From assembly GCA_003503995.1 (NCBI GenBank), contig DOCA01000006.1, forward strand, positions 1 through 10,192: DNA of 10,192 nucleotides, read 5' to 3'. Origin of the DNA: Holosporales bacterium. Its GTDB lineage: Bacteria; Pseudomonadota; Alphaproteobacteria; Caedimonadales; UBA9215. A program made the translations under genes and the position numbers. The notes under the pieces were generated by a model. It was not told the origin of the DNA and did no database searches. It saw nothing but the letters and a program-made list of their open reading frames with translations. This document shows, piece after piece, positions 1-6,215 of the stretch. Position 1 is the stretch's first letter; each line of letters opens with the position of its first letter.

Positions 1-581
1 CTATCATCTCTTTTGTTTTTGCTTTCTTTTTCTAGATAATCGGCAAACTCATCAAATATGAATACAATGTAAGGCATCATATACTTTGTGTTGCGAGTAC
101 GGTACGCTATAGCGTTAGCTTCGCATGAATTCTCACAGCCCAAATCTCCGAGTAATAAATTTCTTTTTTCCATTATTCCGTGTAGTTTTTTTATTATTTC
201 TGTGGCTTTTTCGTGCGTGTCGCCGAACGTAACAATGTTTTCCGAAGCCCTAAAGCCTGCTCTTTTTAAGTCTATGACCCCCACTTTGAGGTACTCGGGG
301 CTAGACCAATGTAATAGATTGATTAACCCGCCCTTTATATAGGTTGTTTTTCCACCCTCTGTAGCCCCACCAATGAGTGTGTGGTGCTTTTTTAAATCTG
401 TATATTCCAGTTTTCCTTGCTCATTTTCGCCGAGAAGGAAAGGCAGTTTAAGGTCTGGGCGCAGCCCATATATGGAGTTAAAGAAGCTTTGTGTTGCCTC
501 CGTTTGATTGCTGTATGTCTTTTTATGGTCAAACCCCCATATATGCCTTGTTATTAGTAGCTTGTAAGCGTAATCATTCAT
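1..581 (-). CDS. FtsK/HerA-type DNA-translocase ATPase, N-terminal part (gene continues across the window ends)
   Basis: Residues 1-193 of a 311-residue protein; the frame leaves the window at position 1 and resumes at 10192. Codon 194 is made from bases 2, 1 and 10192. ATG at 581-579, preceded on the minus strand by AAAGGAAAG, one of the few SD-like sites here. Walker A is GGATEGGKTT (residues 71-80), followed by a VIDLKR strand (102-107) typical of FtsK. Walker B is IVFIFDEFAD (172-181), the classic FtsK form PYIVxxxDEFAD. There is no TM segment and no gamma domain, and the protein is much shorter than chromosomal FtsK, so this is a bare motor domain. FtsK-family motors pump double-stranded DNA using ATP. 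The two genes upstream encode membrane proteins that may supply the missing anchor. Family is firm; the exact role (plasmid transfer, virion packaging or partition) is inference. Confidence 0.93.
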   Translation of the reverse strand, partial: MNDYAYKLLITRHIWGFDHKKTYSNQTEATQSFFNSIYGLRPDLKLPFLLGENEQGKLEYTDLKKHHTLIGGATEGGKTTYIKGGLINLLHWSSPEYLKVGVIDLKRAGFRASENIVTFGDTHEKATEIIKKLHGIMEKRNLLLGDLGCENSCEANAIAYRTRNTKYMMPYIVFIFDEFADYLEKESKNKRDD

Positions 582-695
582 ATTGCTTTCCTTTGGAACT
601 AAACACTACACCCTCCCCCTCAGGTGCTTTAAACAGCTATGTCGGTGTTTAGTTGTGTTGTGTGTTTTATATAAAAGTGTAGTGTTTAGTTGTTT
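582..695. repeat. 114-bp gene-free gap with a perfect 15-bp inverted repeat and a third partial copy
   Basis: Between the 243-residue membrane protein and the FtsK-like gene. AACTAAACACTACAC at 597-611 is exactly inverted at 677-691. A further GTGTTTAGTT (645-654) is a direct repeat of 682-691. GCTTTAAAC at 626-634 is the reverse complement of the GTTTAAAGC part of the origin core (8797-8815 and 8945-8963). The arms lie 65 bp apart and no U-tract follows, so a simple terminator is unlikely. Possible uses are a recognition site for the translocase, an accessory origin or recombination site, or an mRNA structure setting translation of the motor gene. The repeats are seen; the roles are inference. 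Confidence 0.75.
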
Positions 696-1427
696 TTATT
701 CTTTTGGTGCTGTGCCAACACCCGTATTTGTGTGTAGTGACGAGTTGCTATTGGTATTATTATGCTCATCATCGACTAAGTACATCACGCCTCTTTTTGT
801 CCTTTTTTTTCTAATCTCAGGCATTTTGGCAATTATTAAGCCTAGTTTCCGCAAATCCCCTACAAAATTTATCATTTGAGCCACTTCAAACCCACTAGCC
901 CACCTTGTAGGTGTATTTTTGCTTGGTATTAAACCCTGAATCCCCCTTTCTATTCTTTCCTCCTCTACTATGTTGTACTCTTCCTCTTCCTCACCAACCT
1001 CTTTGCCAAAGACATACGCGTGCATTCTAACAAGCCACGACCAATGGTATATATTAATGAACAAAGCGTATAAATTAGCAAGCAAAACCGCGCCAAGTAC
1101 ACCATTGCTCAAAACAGGAAGCAATTTTAATTTTGCTATAATAAAATCGCCGAAATACCACCCCAATAAGGTAATACTTGTAGTTATCATGAGGCTGTAC
1201 TTCCAGCCGTGCAAAAGTCCACTTTCTAAGGCTTTAAGTCTCTTTTTTAAGCCCTTAATTTTCATTATAAAATTCGCTCGCTCTTGGATTAACCTAATCT
1301 GTGAAGTTGTGTATTTGATACCTAAATTATTCACCGCTTCGCTTCCGAAATTATAGACTAATTCCATCTCATCCATTGTAGCATTTAACACCTTTATAGG
1401 TGTGTTTTCTTTGTTTAATTTACTCAT
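696..1427 (-). CDS. Two-TM membrane protein, likely partner of the FtsK-like motor
   Basis: 243 residues, family not recognised. Residues about 41-70 are a charged helix that could form a coiled coil. TM segments lie at about 76-98 and 104-127. An acidic run (GEEEEE, 145-150) follows, then a globular stretch about 173-220 containing a basic cluster (EIRKKRTKRG, 204-213), and a low-complexity Asn/Ser tail. The start overlaps the stop of the 88-residue gene by four bases (ATGA at 1427-1424), so the two are translationally coupled; the FtsK-like gene follows after 114 bases. Two TM helices plus a large soluble C-terminal part resemble the membrane half of an FtsK/TraB-type translocase, here separate from the motor. 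That is inference from topology and order; nothing in the sequence names the family. Confidence 0.85.
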   Translation of the reverse strand: MSKLNKENTPIKVLNATMDEMELVYNFGSEAVNNLGIKYTTSQIRLIQERANFIMKIKGLKKRLKALESGLLHGWKYSLMITTSITLLGWYFGDFIIAKLKLLPVLSNGVLGAVLLANLYALFINIYHWSWLVRMHAYVFGKEVGEEEEEYNIVEEERIERGIQGLIPSKNTPTRWASGFEVAQMINFVGDLRKLGLIIAKMPEIRKKRTKRGVMYLVDDEHNNTNSNSSLHTNTGVGTAPKE

Positions 1428-1690
1428 ATTTTTAATTTAATTCCAAGCGATACCAGGCCTATAAACAAGCCTATACATATATACGTAATGTCTCTATAAG
1501 TCACAACAAAGCCTAATACGTTTAAGTGTTTGAAATGCACATCTTTACATCTCATTTTATCAATAATTCTATCATCCAAATAATTGCCCACTTTTACTAC
1601 TTTTTTTGCAGTGTACTCTAGCGCGATTGCCTTAAATAAAATAATTACAATCATACCTATTATATATCTGTGTAGTCTCATCGCTTGCAT
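1424..1690 (-). CDS. Small two-TM membrane protein, unknown
   Basis: 88 residues with hydrophobic segments at about 8-25 and 69-86, and a charged loop between (KKVVKVGNYLDDRIIDKMR) that probably lies on one side of the membrane. First gene of the unit that runs through the 243-residue protein to the FtsK-like motor. ATG at 1690-1688; a second ATG lies three codons in. The promoter candidate upstream leaves a leader of under ten bases, so translation would be nearly leaderless from the first ATG. Not recognised as a family. Position and topology suggest a component of the same membrane complex. Confidence 0.75.
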   Translation of the reverse strand: MQAMRLHRYIIGMIVIILFKAIALEYTAKKVVKVGNYLDDRIIDKMRCKDVHFKHLNVLGFVVTYRDITYICIGLFIGLVSLGIKLKI

Positions 1691-1703
1691 TTGTTTATAT
1701 ACA

Positions 1704-1733
1704 TAAATATACGGTTTTTTTGGTTTTTTTCAA
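1704..1733 (-). promoter_or_regulatory. Bacteroidota-type promoter for the 88aa-243aa-FtsK unit
   Basis: On the minus strand TTTTTG (TTG at 1733-1731) is followed by exactly 19 bases and TATATTTA (1711-1704), a 7/8 match to the Bacteroidota -7 element TAnnTTTG. Spacing and surrounding bases closely match the promoter at 6216-6245, including TTTTTGAAA and GTATATTT. Expected transcription start is about 1697, a few bases before the ATG at 1690. Confidence 0.6.
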
Positions 1734-1762
1734 AAATATTTGGAGAAAATAATTTAGTGGTA

Positions 1763-1781
1763 TATCTTAGCAGTAAGTTTG
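1763..1781 (+). promoter_or_regulatory. Promoter candidates for the plus-strand membrane operon
   Basis: TAAGTTTG at 1774-1781 is a perfect TAnnTTTG element but has no clear TTG at the right distance. TATCTTAG at 1763-1770 is a 7/8 match with TTG (1740-1742) 20 bases upstream. Either gives a short leader before the ATG at 1812. The same TAAGTTTG, with TATTTGG upstream, precedes the small exported protein at 9167, which hints at co-expression. Divergent from the promoter at 1704-1733. Confidence 0.4.
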
Positions 1782-1811
1782 GTTTTTAAAACACTTTTTT
1801 ACACTTTGAAT

Positions 1812-2123
1812 ATGACACAAAAAAAACATCATAAAGGGGAAAAGGCTGGGAAGTCTGCGCAGTTTAGGGGTAGTAATTTAGCAATAAGCGCTAGCCTGCT
1901 AGCCCTTGCATTTGCGGCACTAAAGTACGGTAAAAACGGAGCTATGGCGCTAGCGCTAGGTTTGTTCGTTGGTCACAATGTTTACCCAGACTGGGTAAGT
2001 GATTTTTATGCGCCATTTTTTGCAATGACCTCCGTTCTGACCACGTTTATCTACTATAATGCAAGGCTATTATATGATGTACATGTGCGATTCACTAACA
2101 AGAGTTGGTGGCAAATTTTTTAA
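1812..2123 (+). CDS. Small multi-TM membrane protein, first gene of the plus-strand operon
   Basis: 103 residues from ATG 1812. An in-frame TTG at 1779 would add 11 residues but falls inside the promoter element, so it was not chosen. The N-terminus is strongly basic (HHKGEKAGK, 6-14), followed by hydrophobic segments at about 22-38, 41-55 and 66-84, and a C-terminal WWQIF. The basic N-terminus is probably cytoplasmic. No known family recognised. The next gene starts 8 bases downstream, so the two are surely cotranscribed. Confidence 0.8.
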   Translation: MTQKKHHKGEKAGKSAQFRGSNLAISASLLALAFAALKYGKNGAMALALGLFVGHNVYPDWVSDFYAPFFAMTSVLTTFIYYNARLLYDVHVRFTNKSWWQIF

Positions 2124-2131
2124 TAAAAACT

Positions 2132-2557
2132 ATGATAAATTCGTTTAAACAAATTGGCTTTGGATTGCGCAAAGGGGCAAGTTTAGCAGCTTTAGCACTT
2201 TCGGTGCTGTATGCAATTACTTCATTTAGCTTGAAACTCTTCAGCGTGATACTTACATATTACCCCGCGCTTATAAGCTTTATACTATTCATGATTTCGC
2301 TAGTGTGCATCAAATTTTTCGTGCCATTCACAAAAGGACGCCTGCAAAGGCGGTTGATAGTTGTTGGCACATTTTGTTTCATCTTCGGGCTGCTTGGCTT
2401 AGGCAGCACCTATGCCTATGTGGTACGCAACGAGCGCTTGGCTGCTGCTGCCAAAAAAAAGGAAACAGAACTGATAGAGCGCGTTAAAAAAGCAGAAGAG
2501 GATAAGGCAAGGGGAGGTGCTCTTAAAGCACTATTCCCTACTATATTTAAACTCTAA
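2132..2557 (+). CDS. Three-TM membrane protein with C-terminal charged helix
   Basis: 141 residues from ATG 2132, eight bases after the previous stop; an in-frame TTG at 2105 inside the upstream gene is a less likely start. TM segments lie at about 15-35, 37-64 and 75-97. After TM3 comes an Ala/Lys/Glu helix (about 100-130) likely to form a coiled coil or a long stalk. No family recognised. Membrane anchor plus helical stalk is common in secretion and virion-assembly components, but the sequence alone does not choose between these. Confidence 0.82.
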   Translation: MINSFKQIGFGLRKGASLAALALSVLYAITSFSLKLFSVILTYYPALISFILFMISLVCIKFFVPFTKGRLQRRLIVVGTFCFIFGLLGLGSTYAYVVRNERLAAAAKKKETELIERVKKAEEDKARGGALKALFPTIFKL

Positions 2558-2575
2558 AAAACAACTTTTCATAAA

Positions 2576-4264
2576 ATGAACAAAAAACAGCTATACGCAC
2601 TATTTCTTTTTTCCACCACTTTGTTTAGCGCACTAAACGCTACCGAACAGGTGTATCGGCAGCATCAATCGCTGCTTGTTGATAGCGACGAGGAGGGCGA
2701 CCAGGTGCCCACAAACACCAGCGGGCATAAAACTAAATTGTCTATTAAAGAAGTGAAAAAAACCGCCCGCGACAAAAATTTAAAAAGTAAAATAACTAGT
2801 TGGTTTAAGGAGCAATTTGGATCCAATGAGTGTACCTTGCGCTCTTGGCTGAAAAAAAACCCAAGCCTTATTTCAAACGAGGTGCAGGTGAGGATGAAAG
2901 ACCTAGGCGGTTATTATAGGGAATATGCCAAGGAGGTGTCTTCGGCCATAACTGAGGTTAATGTGGTAGAGCTTGTGGCGAGATTGCCCGAAGATTTGCA
3001 GTTTGATGAGGACCACAAAGGTGAAATCATAGGTGTTTTGGCGGATGCTGTAGTAGCAGATTTTGAGGAGGAATATGAGGATTGGGAAAAAAAATATAAA
3101 GAAGATTTGGCTAAAAGCATTAAAGAATATGATGAGCTAACCAATTTGGGACTCTTAGCTTGTGCTATGAGGGGTGCTTTTAATGGCACCACAACAGTTA
3201 AAGAGCAACTAGACTATGATAGAGCGTGGGATAGGGTGTGGGACAGGGCTCCCTGGTACGAAAAGCTTGTTTGGGCACCGTGCAAAGTTGTAGATATAGT
3301 ATCCGGTCTTGGCATGAGCGCTATTACAACTCCTGAAGCTGTATGGCATACTTATTCGCCGTGGGGCAGGGGGGAAAAATATGCCGATGAAATTTTTAAC
3401 ACCCGCCTTAAAAAATTCAAGCCAGCCCGTTCCATAATCCTAAGCGAAGGCAGCGGGTTCAAATATATGTTGGGCGCTGGCGCGGCACTGCTGACAGCAG
3501 GTCTTTTTATGCGACACTTTGATAAAGTGTTATCTTTTGTAGCTGCAAATGCACAAATAGCGGTAAGCGCGGTAGGGGCGGTAGTCAGCAGTGCCGTGGG
3601 AGCCGTAGGAGTCTTTGCTTTTTGGGGCATGTGGCAGCTATGCCCGTCTGGCTGGGGCACTGGAGGTAAAGTGATGGCTAGCGGCGCAGCTTCTATTGTA
3701 GCGATGCTACTGACCACACTTTTGATTAAATACTTTAACAGACCTGCTTACGATGAAATGAAGGAGACTACAAAAGCAGCGCCTAAATACCTAGCCGCCG
3801 CGGCTATCATTTTATTGCCACTGAGTGTTTCCTGCGGCGCATATTATGGGCTTGCTGTGTGGGGAGGATACGGTTGGGGCATATATATCCCCGTGATGGG
3901 CATAACTTACTATGGTGTTGATAGGGTGGTAAAGAAGTTTGTCAAGCACGTGGGAAAAAAACGTATAGAAAACACAAGCAATTGGCAGATAGTAAAGAGC
4001 ATGTTTTCGGCGCCGAATTTTTACAAGACAAAGAAAAAGAAAAGCTTTTTTCAAAAACACAAAATAGCCATAGGTGCATTTACGGCTGTGGGGCTTTGGC
4101 TTGCAGTCATGACCACTCGCAATGCTATGGCTAAGGGAAGTGGACGGCAGGGACAAACACAAAGTGAGATGGACTTCGTTGATATAGACGGTGTTCCTTT
4201 TTCTAAAAAAAAAAGTCAGGAGTTAAAGGAAGACATAGATTTGGGAAAGGAAACCTACCTTTAA
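2576..4264 (+). CDS. Exported polytopic membrane protein, 562 residues, unknown
   Basis: Largest gene of the window. Signal peptide at 1-22 (MNKKQLYALFLFSTTLFSALNA, shown here only as its extent; hydrophobic core about 6-20, likely cut after Ala22). A soluble, very charged helical domain fills about 25-225. An amphipathic or weakly hydrophobic stretch lies at 228-255. Hydrophobic segments follow at about 297-313, 318-356 (Ala/Gly/Val-rich, perhaps two helices), 364-386, 403-448 (two helices) and 497-517. The tail is basic then polar. This layout (exported N-terminal domain, then several TM helices) superficially recalls VirB6/TrbL-like channel subunits, but no family motif is visible. The stop overlaps a -1 frame ORF starting at an A10 tract (4205-4214), so a longer fused product is possible. 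Coding status is secure; function is unknown. Confidence 0.9.
   Translation: MNKKQLYALFLFSTTLFSALNATEQVYRQHQSLLVDSDEEGDQVPTNTSGHKTKLSIKEVKKTARDKNLKSKITSWFKEQFGSNECTLRSWLKKNPSLISNEVQVRMKDLGGYYREYAKEVSSAITEVNVVELVARLPEDLQFDEDHKGEIIGVLADAVVADFEEEYEDWEKKYKEDLAKSIKEYDELTNLGLLACAMRGAFNGTTTVKEQLDYDRAWDRVWDRAPWYEKLVWAPCKVVDIVSGLGMSAITTPEAVWHTYSPWGRGEKYADEIFNTRLKKFKPARSIILSEGSGFKYMLGAGAALLTAGLFMRHFDKVLSFVAANAQIAVSAVGAVVSSAVGAVGVFAFWGMWQLCPSGWGTGGKVMASGAASIVAMLLTTLLIKYFNRPAYDEMKETTKAAPKYLAAAAIILLPLSVSCGAYYGLAVWGGYGWGIYIPVMGITYYGVDRVVKKFVKHVGKKRIENTSNWQIVKSMFSAPNFYKTKKKKSFFQKHKIAIGAFTAVGLWLAVMTTRNAMAKGSGRQGQTQSEMDFVDIDGVPFSKKKSQELKEDIDLGKETYL
4205..4214 (+). promoter_or_regulatory. A10 slippery tract: candidate -1 frameshift or transcriptional slippage site
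   Basis: Ten consecutive A read as K544-K545-K546 plus the first base of S547 in the 562-residue frame. It contains A_AAA_AAA in the right phase. The -1 frame has a TAA at 4204, immediately before the tract, and is then open to 4971. A -1 ribosomal shift, or RNA polymerase adding one A, would join residues 1-546 to 252 residues of the downstream frame, giving 798 residues. A homopolymer sequencing error would produce the same picture. Confidence 0.5.
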
Positions 4265-4293
4265 ACAGTAAATCTAGACCTAGCCAGGGCTCT

Positions 4294-4971
4294 TTGGAGG
4301 ATTTTGAAAAGTTCGTAAGAAGAGAGAGAGCTCAAAGCCTATTAGACCATGAAGCCAAACCTATTGACAGCAACATATCACGCTATCGTAGCCGTCTGGG
4401 CAGTTTAGGGCATAGTTTCATTGACGAAAGTGAGATGTTGAACTCCATCAGCAAAGAGCGCAAGTCATCTAGCGCTGGAGCGCCTAAAATCAAACCTATT
4501 GTGACCAAGGAGCCTGAGAGCCCCCGAAAACGCTCTTCTAGTTTGGAGAATCAAACGATTGAGCTCAGCGAAAGCAATATAGCCATAAGAAGCCCCGAAG
4601 AGATGGAGCGTGAAAGGATCCTGTTGGAGAATCAAACGATTGATACAAATAGCGGTATAGTTATAAGAAGCTACAAACCGATGAAGCACAAAAGAAGTGT
4701 CCGGATGGAACGCGAAGAGTCACCGACCATTGCTATTAAGCCAGATAGGAGGGATAGGAGGGACAGCACAGATAGCCTCGGCTTGAACACAAATTATACA
4801 TGGCAGTGGCAGCCTGAAGAACAGCGTAGCCCCCATAGCACTGCGCCCCAGCTGGTGCAGTCTGTGCCAATTACCGAAAGAGATACAACACACCGTGTTT
4901 ATGTTGTTGGAGATGGCTCAGAGGTTAAAGTAAAAAATAAAATAAAGAAAAAAAGAAAAAACAAGGGTTAG
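4294..4971 (+). CDS. Disordered, charged protein lacking an ATG start; possibly the frameshifted C-terminus of the 562-residue protein
   Basis: 225 residues if started at TTG 4294, but the frame is open from 4207 and the first in-frame ATG is far inside, at residue 48. Composition is polar and charged with no TM: Ser/Glu/Arg/Lys throughout, a DRRDRRDS patch (150-157) and a basic C-terminus (KNKIKKKRKNKG, 214-225). A 27-residue imperfect repeat occurs (LENQTI at 84-89 and 111-116, each followed by I-A/V-I-R-S). It is probably intrinsically disordered and might bind nucleic acid or act as a scaffold. Either it starts at TTG, coupled to the upstream gene, or it is made only as a fusion through the A10 tract. 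The stop lies two bases before the next ATG. Confidence 0.7.
   Translation: MEDFEKFVRRERAQSLLDHEAKPIDSNISRYRSRLGSLGHSFIDESEMLNSISKERKSSSAGAPKIKPIVTKEPESPRKRSSSLENQTIELSESNIAIRSPEEMERERILLENQTIDTNSGIVIRSYKPMKHKRSVRMEREESPTIAIKPDRRDRRDSTDSLGLNTNYTWQWQPEEQRSPHSTAPQLVQSVPITERDTTHRVYVVGDGSEVKVKNKIKKKRKNKG
4543..4643 (+). repeat. 20-bp direct repeat marking an 81-bp (27-codon) coding duplication
   Basis: TTGGAGAATCAAACGATTGA occurs at 4543-4562 and again at 4624-4643, exactly 81 bp apart, and both copies end near ATAAGAAGC. The phase preserves the reading frame, so the duplication acts at protein level (SLENQTI... and LLENQTI...), probably an internal tandem duplication. Confidence 0.85.
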
Positions 4972-4973
4972 TT

Positions 4974-5357
4974 ATGTTTGACTGGTTTTCACGACAATTG
5001 GGTGGTGTATATTGGGCGCTCATTTACAGCGCCTTGCTAGCGTCGTTGTGCTATGGAGGCTACTGGGCGTGGCACAAGCCCAGTGTGCGAGCTGTGGTGG
5101 TGGAGCAGGCTAGAGCTGTAGGTATTGCCTCCCAGCCGAGTGTGAAAGAGTATAGTATTGAACGCATTAAATCGTTGCCAAAACTCACCGTACAACGCAC
5201 CAAACAGGGTGGTAGCTATATGCTTCGGCGGTTGATAGATGCCGTTACAGAGCCCATAATACTTCTTTTTATGGGAATTATTTTTTGGGCGCTGTACAAA
5301 ATCTATGTTAAGCAAGACAGAATACAAATTGTCTTGCCCACAACCCCGATTAACTAA
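4974..5357 (+). CDS. Two-TM membrane protein, last gene of the plus-strand operon
   Basis: 127 residues from ATG 4974, two bases after the preceding stop. TM segments lie at about 12-32 and 93-112, with a basic soluble loop of about 60 residues between them (KPSVRAVVVEQARAVG, then IKSLPKLTVQRTKQGG), and a short tail after TM2. Aromatic residues crowd TM1 (WFSRQLGGVYWALIY). No family recognised. Tight spacing places it in the same membrane complex as the four genes before it. The minus-strand operon ends 33 bases away, so the two units converge here. Confidence 0.82.
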   Translation: MFDWFSRQLGGVYWALIYSALLASLCYGGYWAWHKPSVRAVVVEQARAVGIASQPSVKEYSIERIKSLPKLTVQRTKQGGSYMLRRLIDAVTEPIILLFMGIIFWALYKIYVKQDRIQIVLPTTPIN

Positions 5358-5390
5358 ACGTATCAGGCTTCCTGTCCACTTTTTAATCAA

Positions 5391-5756
5391 TTACGACCAT
5401 GGGTCCATCAGGCTAGCTAATCGTTGATTTGAGAGACTCTTAGGGCTTTGTTTTTTTGTGAAAAATGGACAAAAATGATTTTCAACTTTCTTGCCAAAAT
5501 TAAGTAAGATAGTTCCGCAGTTTGGGCAGGCACCTTGTTTGATTTTGCGCAGCTGCGTGTTCGCCTCTTTTTGTGTTTTAAACACCCCCAAATTTTTAAT
5601 CTGCTCAAACGCGAGCCCTTCATCGCTGGGCTTCTCTAGTGCAATTTTTTGAACAACCTGCCAGCCACTAAAATGACGGCTGATTTCATAGCTAGTTACG
5701 AATTTTTGGCCTCCTAAAATTTCGCTGCGCACAAGCTCAACTATTTTTTTGTTCAT
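5391..5756 (-). CDS. Small zinc-finger-like protein
   Basis: 121 residues. The N-terminal half is mixed helix/strand with no clear family (MNKKIVELVRSEILGGQKF...). A putative zinc site follows: Cys77-Pro-Asn-Cys80 and, 13 residues later, His94-Phe-Cys96, a C-x2-C-x13-H-x-C arrangement. A basic helix precedes the finger (KTQKEANTQLRKIKQ, 60-74). ATG at 5756 lies inside the end of the RHH-like gene (20-base overlap, different frame), so translation is coupled. Third gene of a unit whose second product is likely a DNA-binding regulator; nucleic-acid binding is plausible but unproven. Confidence 0.75.
   Translation of the reverse strand: MNKKIVELVRSEILGGQKFVTSYEISRHFSGWQVVQKIALEKPSDEGLAFEQIKNLGVFKTQKEANTQLRKIKQGACPNCGTILLNFGKKVENHFCPFFTKKQSPKSLSNQRLASLMDPWS
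5395..5430 (+). repeat. Copy 1 of an imperfect two-block direct repeat
   Basis: Blocks ATGGnnCCATC (5399-5409) and TCGTTGATTT (5421-5430) are separated by 11 unrelated bases. The same blocks with the same 11-base gap occur at 9487-9522. Overall 22 of 36 positions agree, ungapped. Lies within the 3' end of the zinc-finger-like gene, at a convergent gene end. Confidence 0.45.
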
Positions 5757-5895
5757 TTTTAAAAAATTCTTCTAAGGCAAACCCTCCCGCGTCTACTATA
5801 GTTAGCCTTTTTTTTAAAGCCGCGCTCTTAGCGATTTGATAGGTCTTTAGAAGCTCTTTAACCTCATCCGATATGCGTATTTGCTGGATTTTCAT
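5737..5895 (-). CDS. Ribbon-helix-helix-like small DNA-binding protein
   Basis: 52 residues, from ATG 5895 to TGA 5737. The N-terminal strand KIQQIRIS is followed by a helix DEVKELLKTYQIAKSA, a basic turn (LKKRLT) and a second helix (GGFALEEFFKN). This strand-helix-helix order and the size fit CopG/Arc-type repressors, which dimerise and read palindromic operators through the paired strands. It starts two bases after the stop of the 93-residue gene and overlaps the next gene by 20 bases. The operon promoter carries a perfect 11-bp inverted repeat (6227-6250), the natural candidate for its operator. Such proteins control plasmid copy number or partition; which one applies here is not shown. 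Confidence 0.7.
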   Translation of the reverse strand: MKIQQIRISDEVKELLKTYQIAKSAALKKRLTIVDAGGFALEEFFKNEQKNS

Positions 5896-5897
5896 AT

Positions 5898-6179
5898 TCA
5901 AGCTTTAATCTCTTTAGCATTATCATGGTAGGGTATGTAATCTATCACCCCGTGACCCGAGGCTATAAACTGGTAACAGCTAAATATGCCACTAATGACT
6001 TTGCCTATATTTAACTCCTCTAATTTTTCGCAGGCCTTGAGCTGATACTCCTTAAGGTCGTCATCAGTTCGGCACTCGTTCAATTTAACATAAAAGCATT
6101 GTTTTTTCTTCTCATCAAAAACCGCCCATGCATAACCGCAGCCACTGTACCTGCTTTTTATTTCAATTTTCGTTTTCAT
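5898..6179 (-). CDS. Small protein of unknown function
   Basis: 93 residues, soluble, no signal peptide or TM. The N-terminal half looks strand-rich (KTKIEIKSRYSGCGYAWAVF, CFYVKLNE), then a helix (DDLKEYQLKACEKLEEL) and another strand (KVISGIFSCYQF), ending polar. Four cysteines (14, 28, 36, 50) and C68 are not arranged as a zinc site. First gene of the unit with the RHH-like and zinc-finger-like proteins, about 30 bases after the predicted transcription start. Not recognised. Confidence 0.78.
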   Translation of the reverse strand: MKTKIEIKSRYSGCGYAWAVFDEKKKQCFYVKLNECRTDDDLKEYQLKACEKLEELNIGKVISGIFSCYQFIASGHGVIDYIPYHDNAKEIKA

Positions 6180-6215
6180 AATATTTAAATTTAGTTAGTT
6201 AATCAATTATGTCTC

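Noticed and set aside
583..879. Plus-strand ORF of 98 codons
   Set aside because: Lies partly antisense to the 243-residue membrane protein and partly across the inverted-repeat gap; low-complexity Cys/Leu/Val product, no start context; a shadow.
1779..1811. Upstream TTG start for the 103-residue protein
   Set aside because: The TTG falls inside the TAAGTTTG promoter element; ATG 1812 fits the expected transcript.
2914..4162. Several minus-strand ORFs of about 90-120 codons opposite the 562-residue gene
   Set aside because: Antisense shadows of a gene with a signal peptide and ordered TM pattern; no promoter or family feature of their own.
5364..5384. Hairpin CAGG-CTT-CCTG followed by CACTTTTT in the convergent gap, as a terminator
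   Set aside because: Only a 4-bp stem with a gap before the T run; too weak to call although a terminator is expected there.
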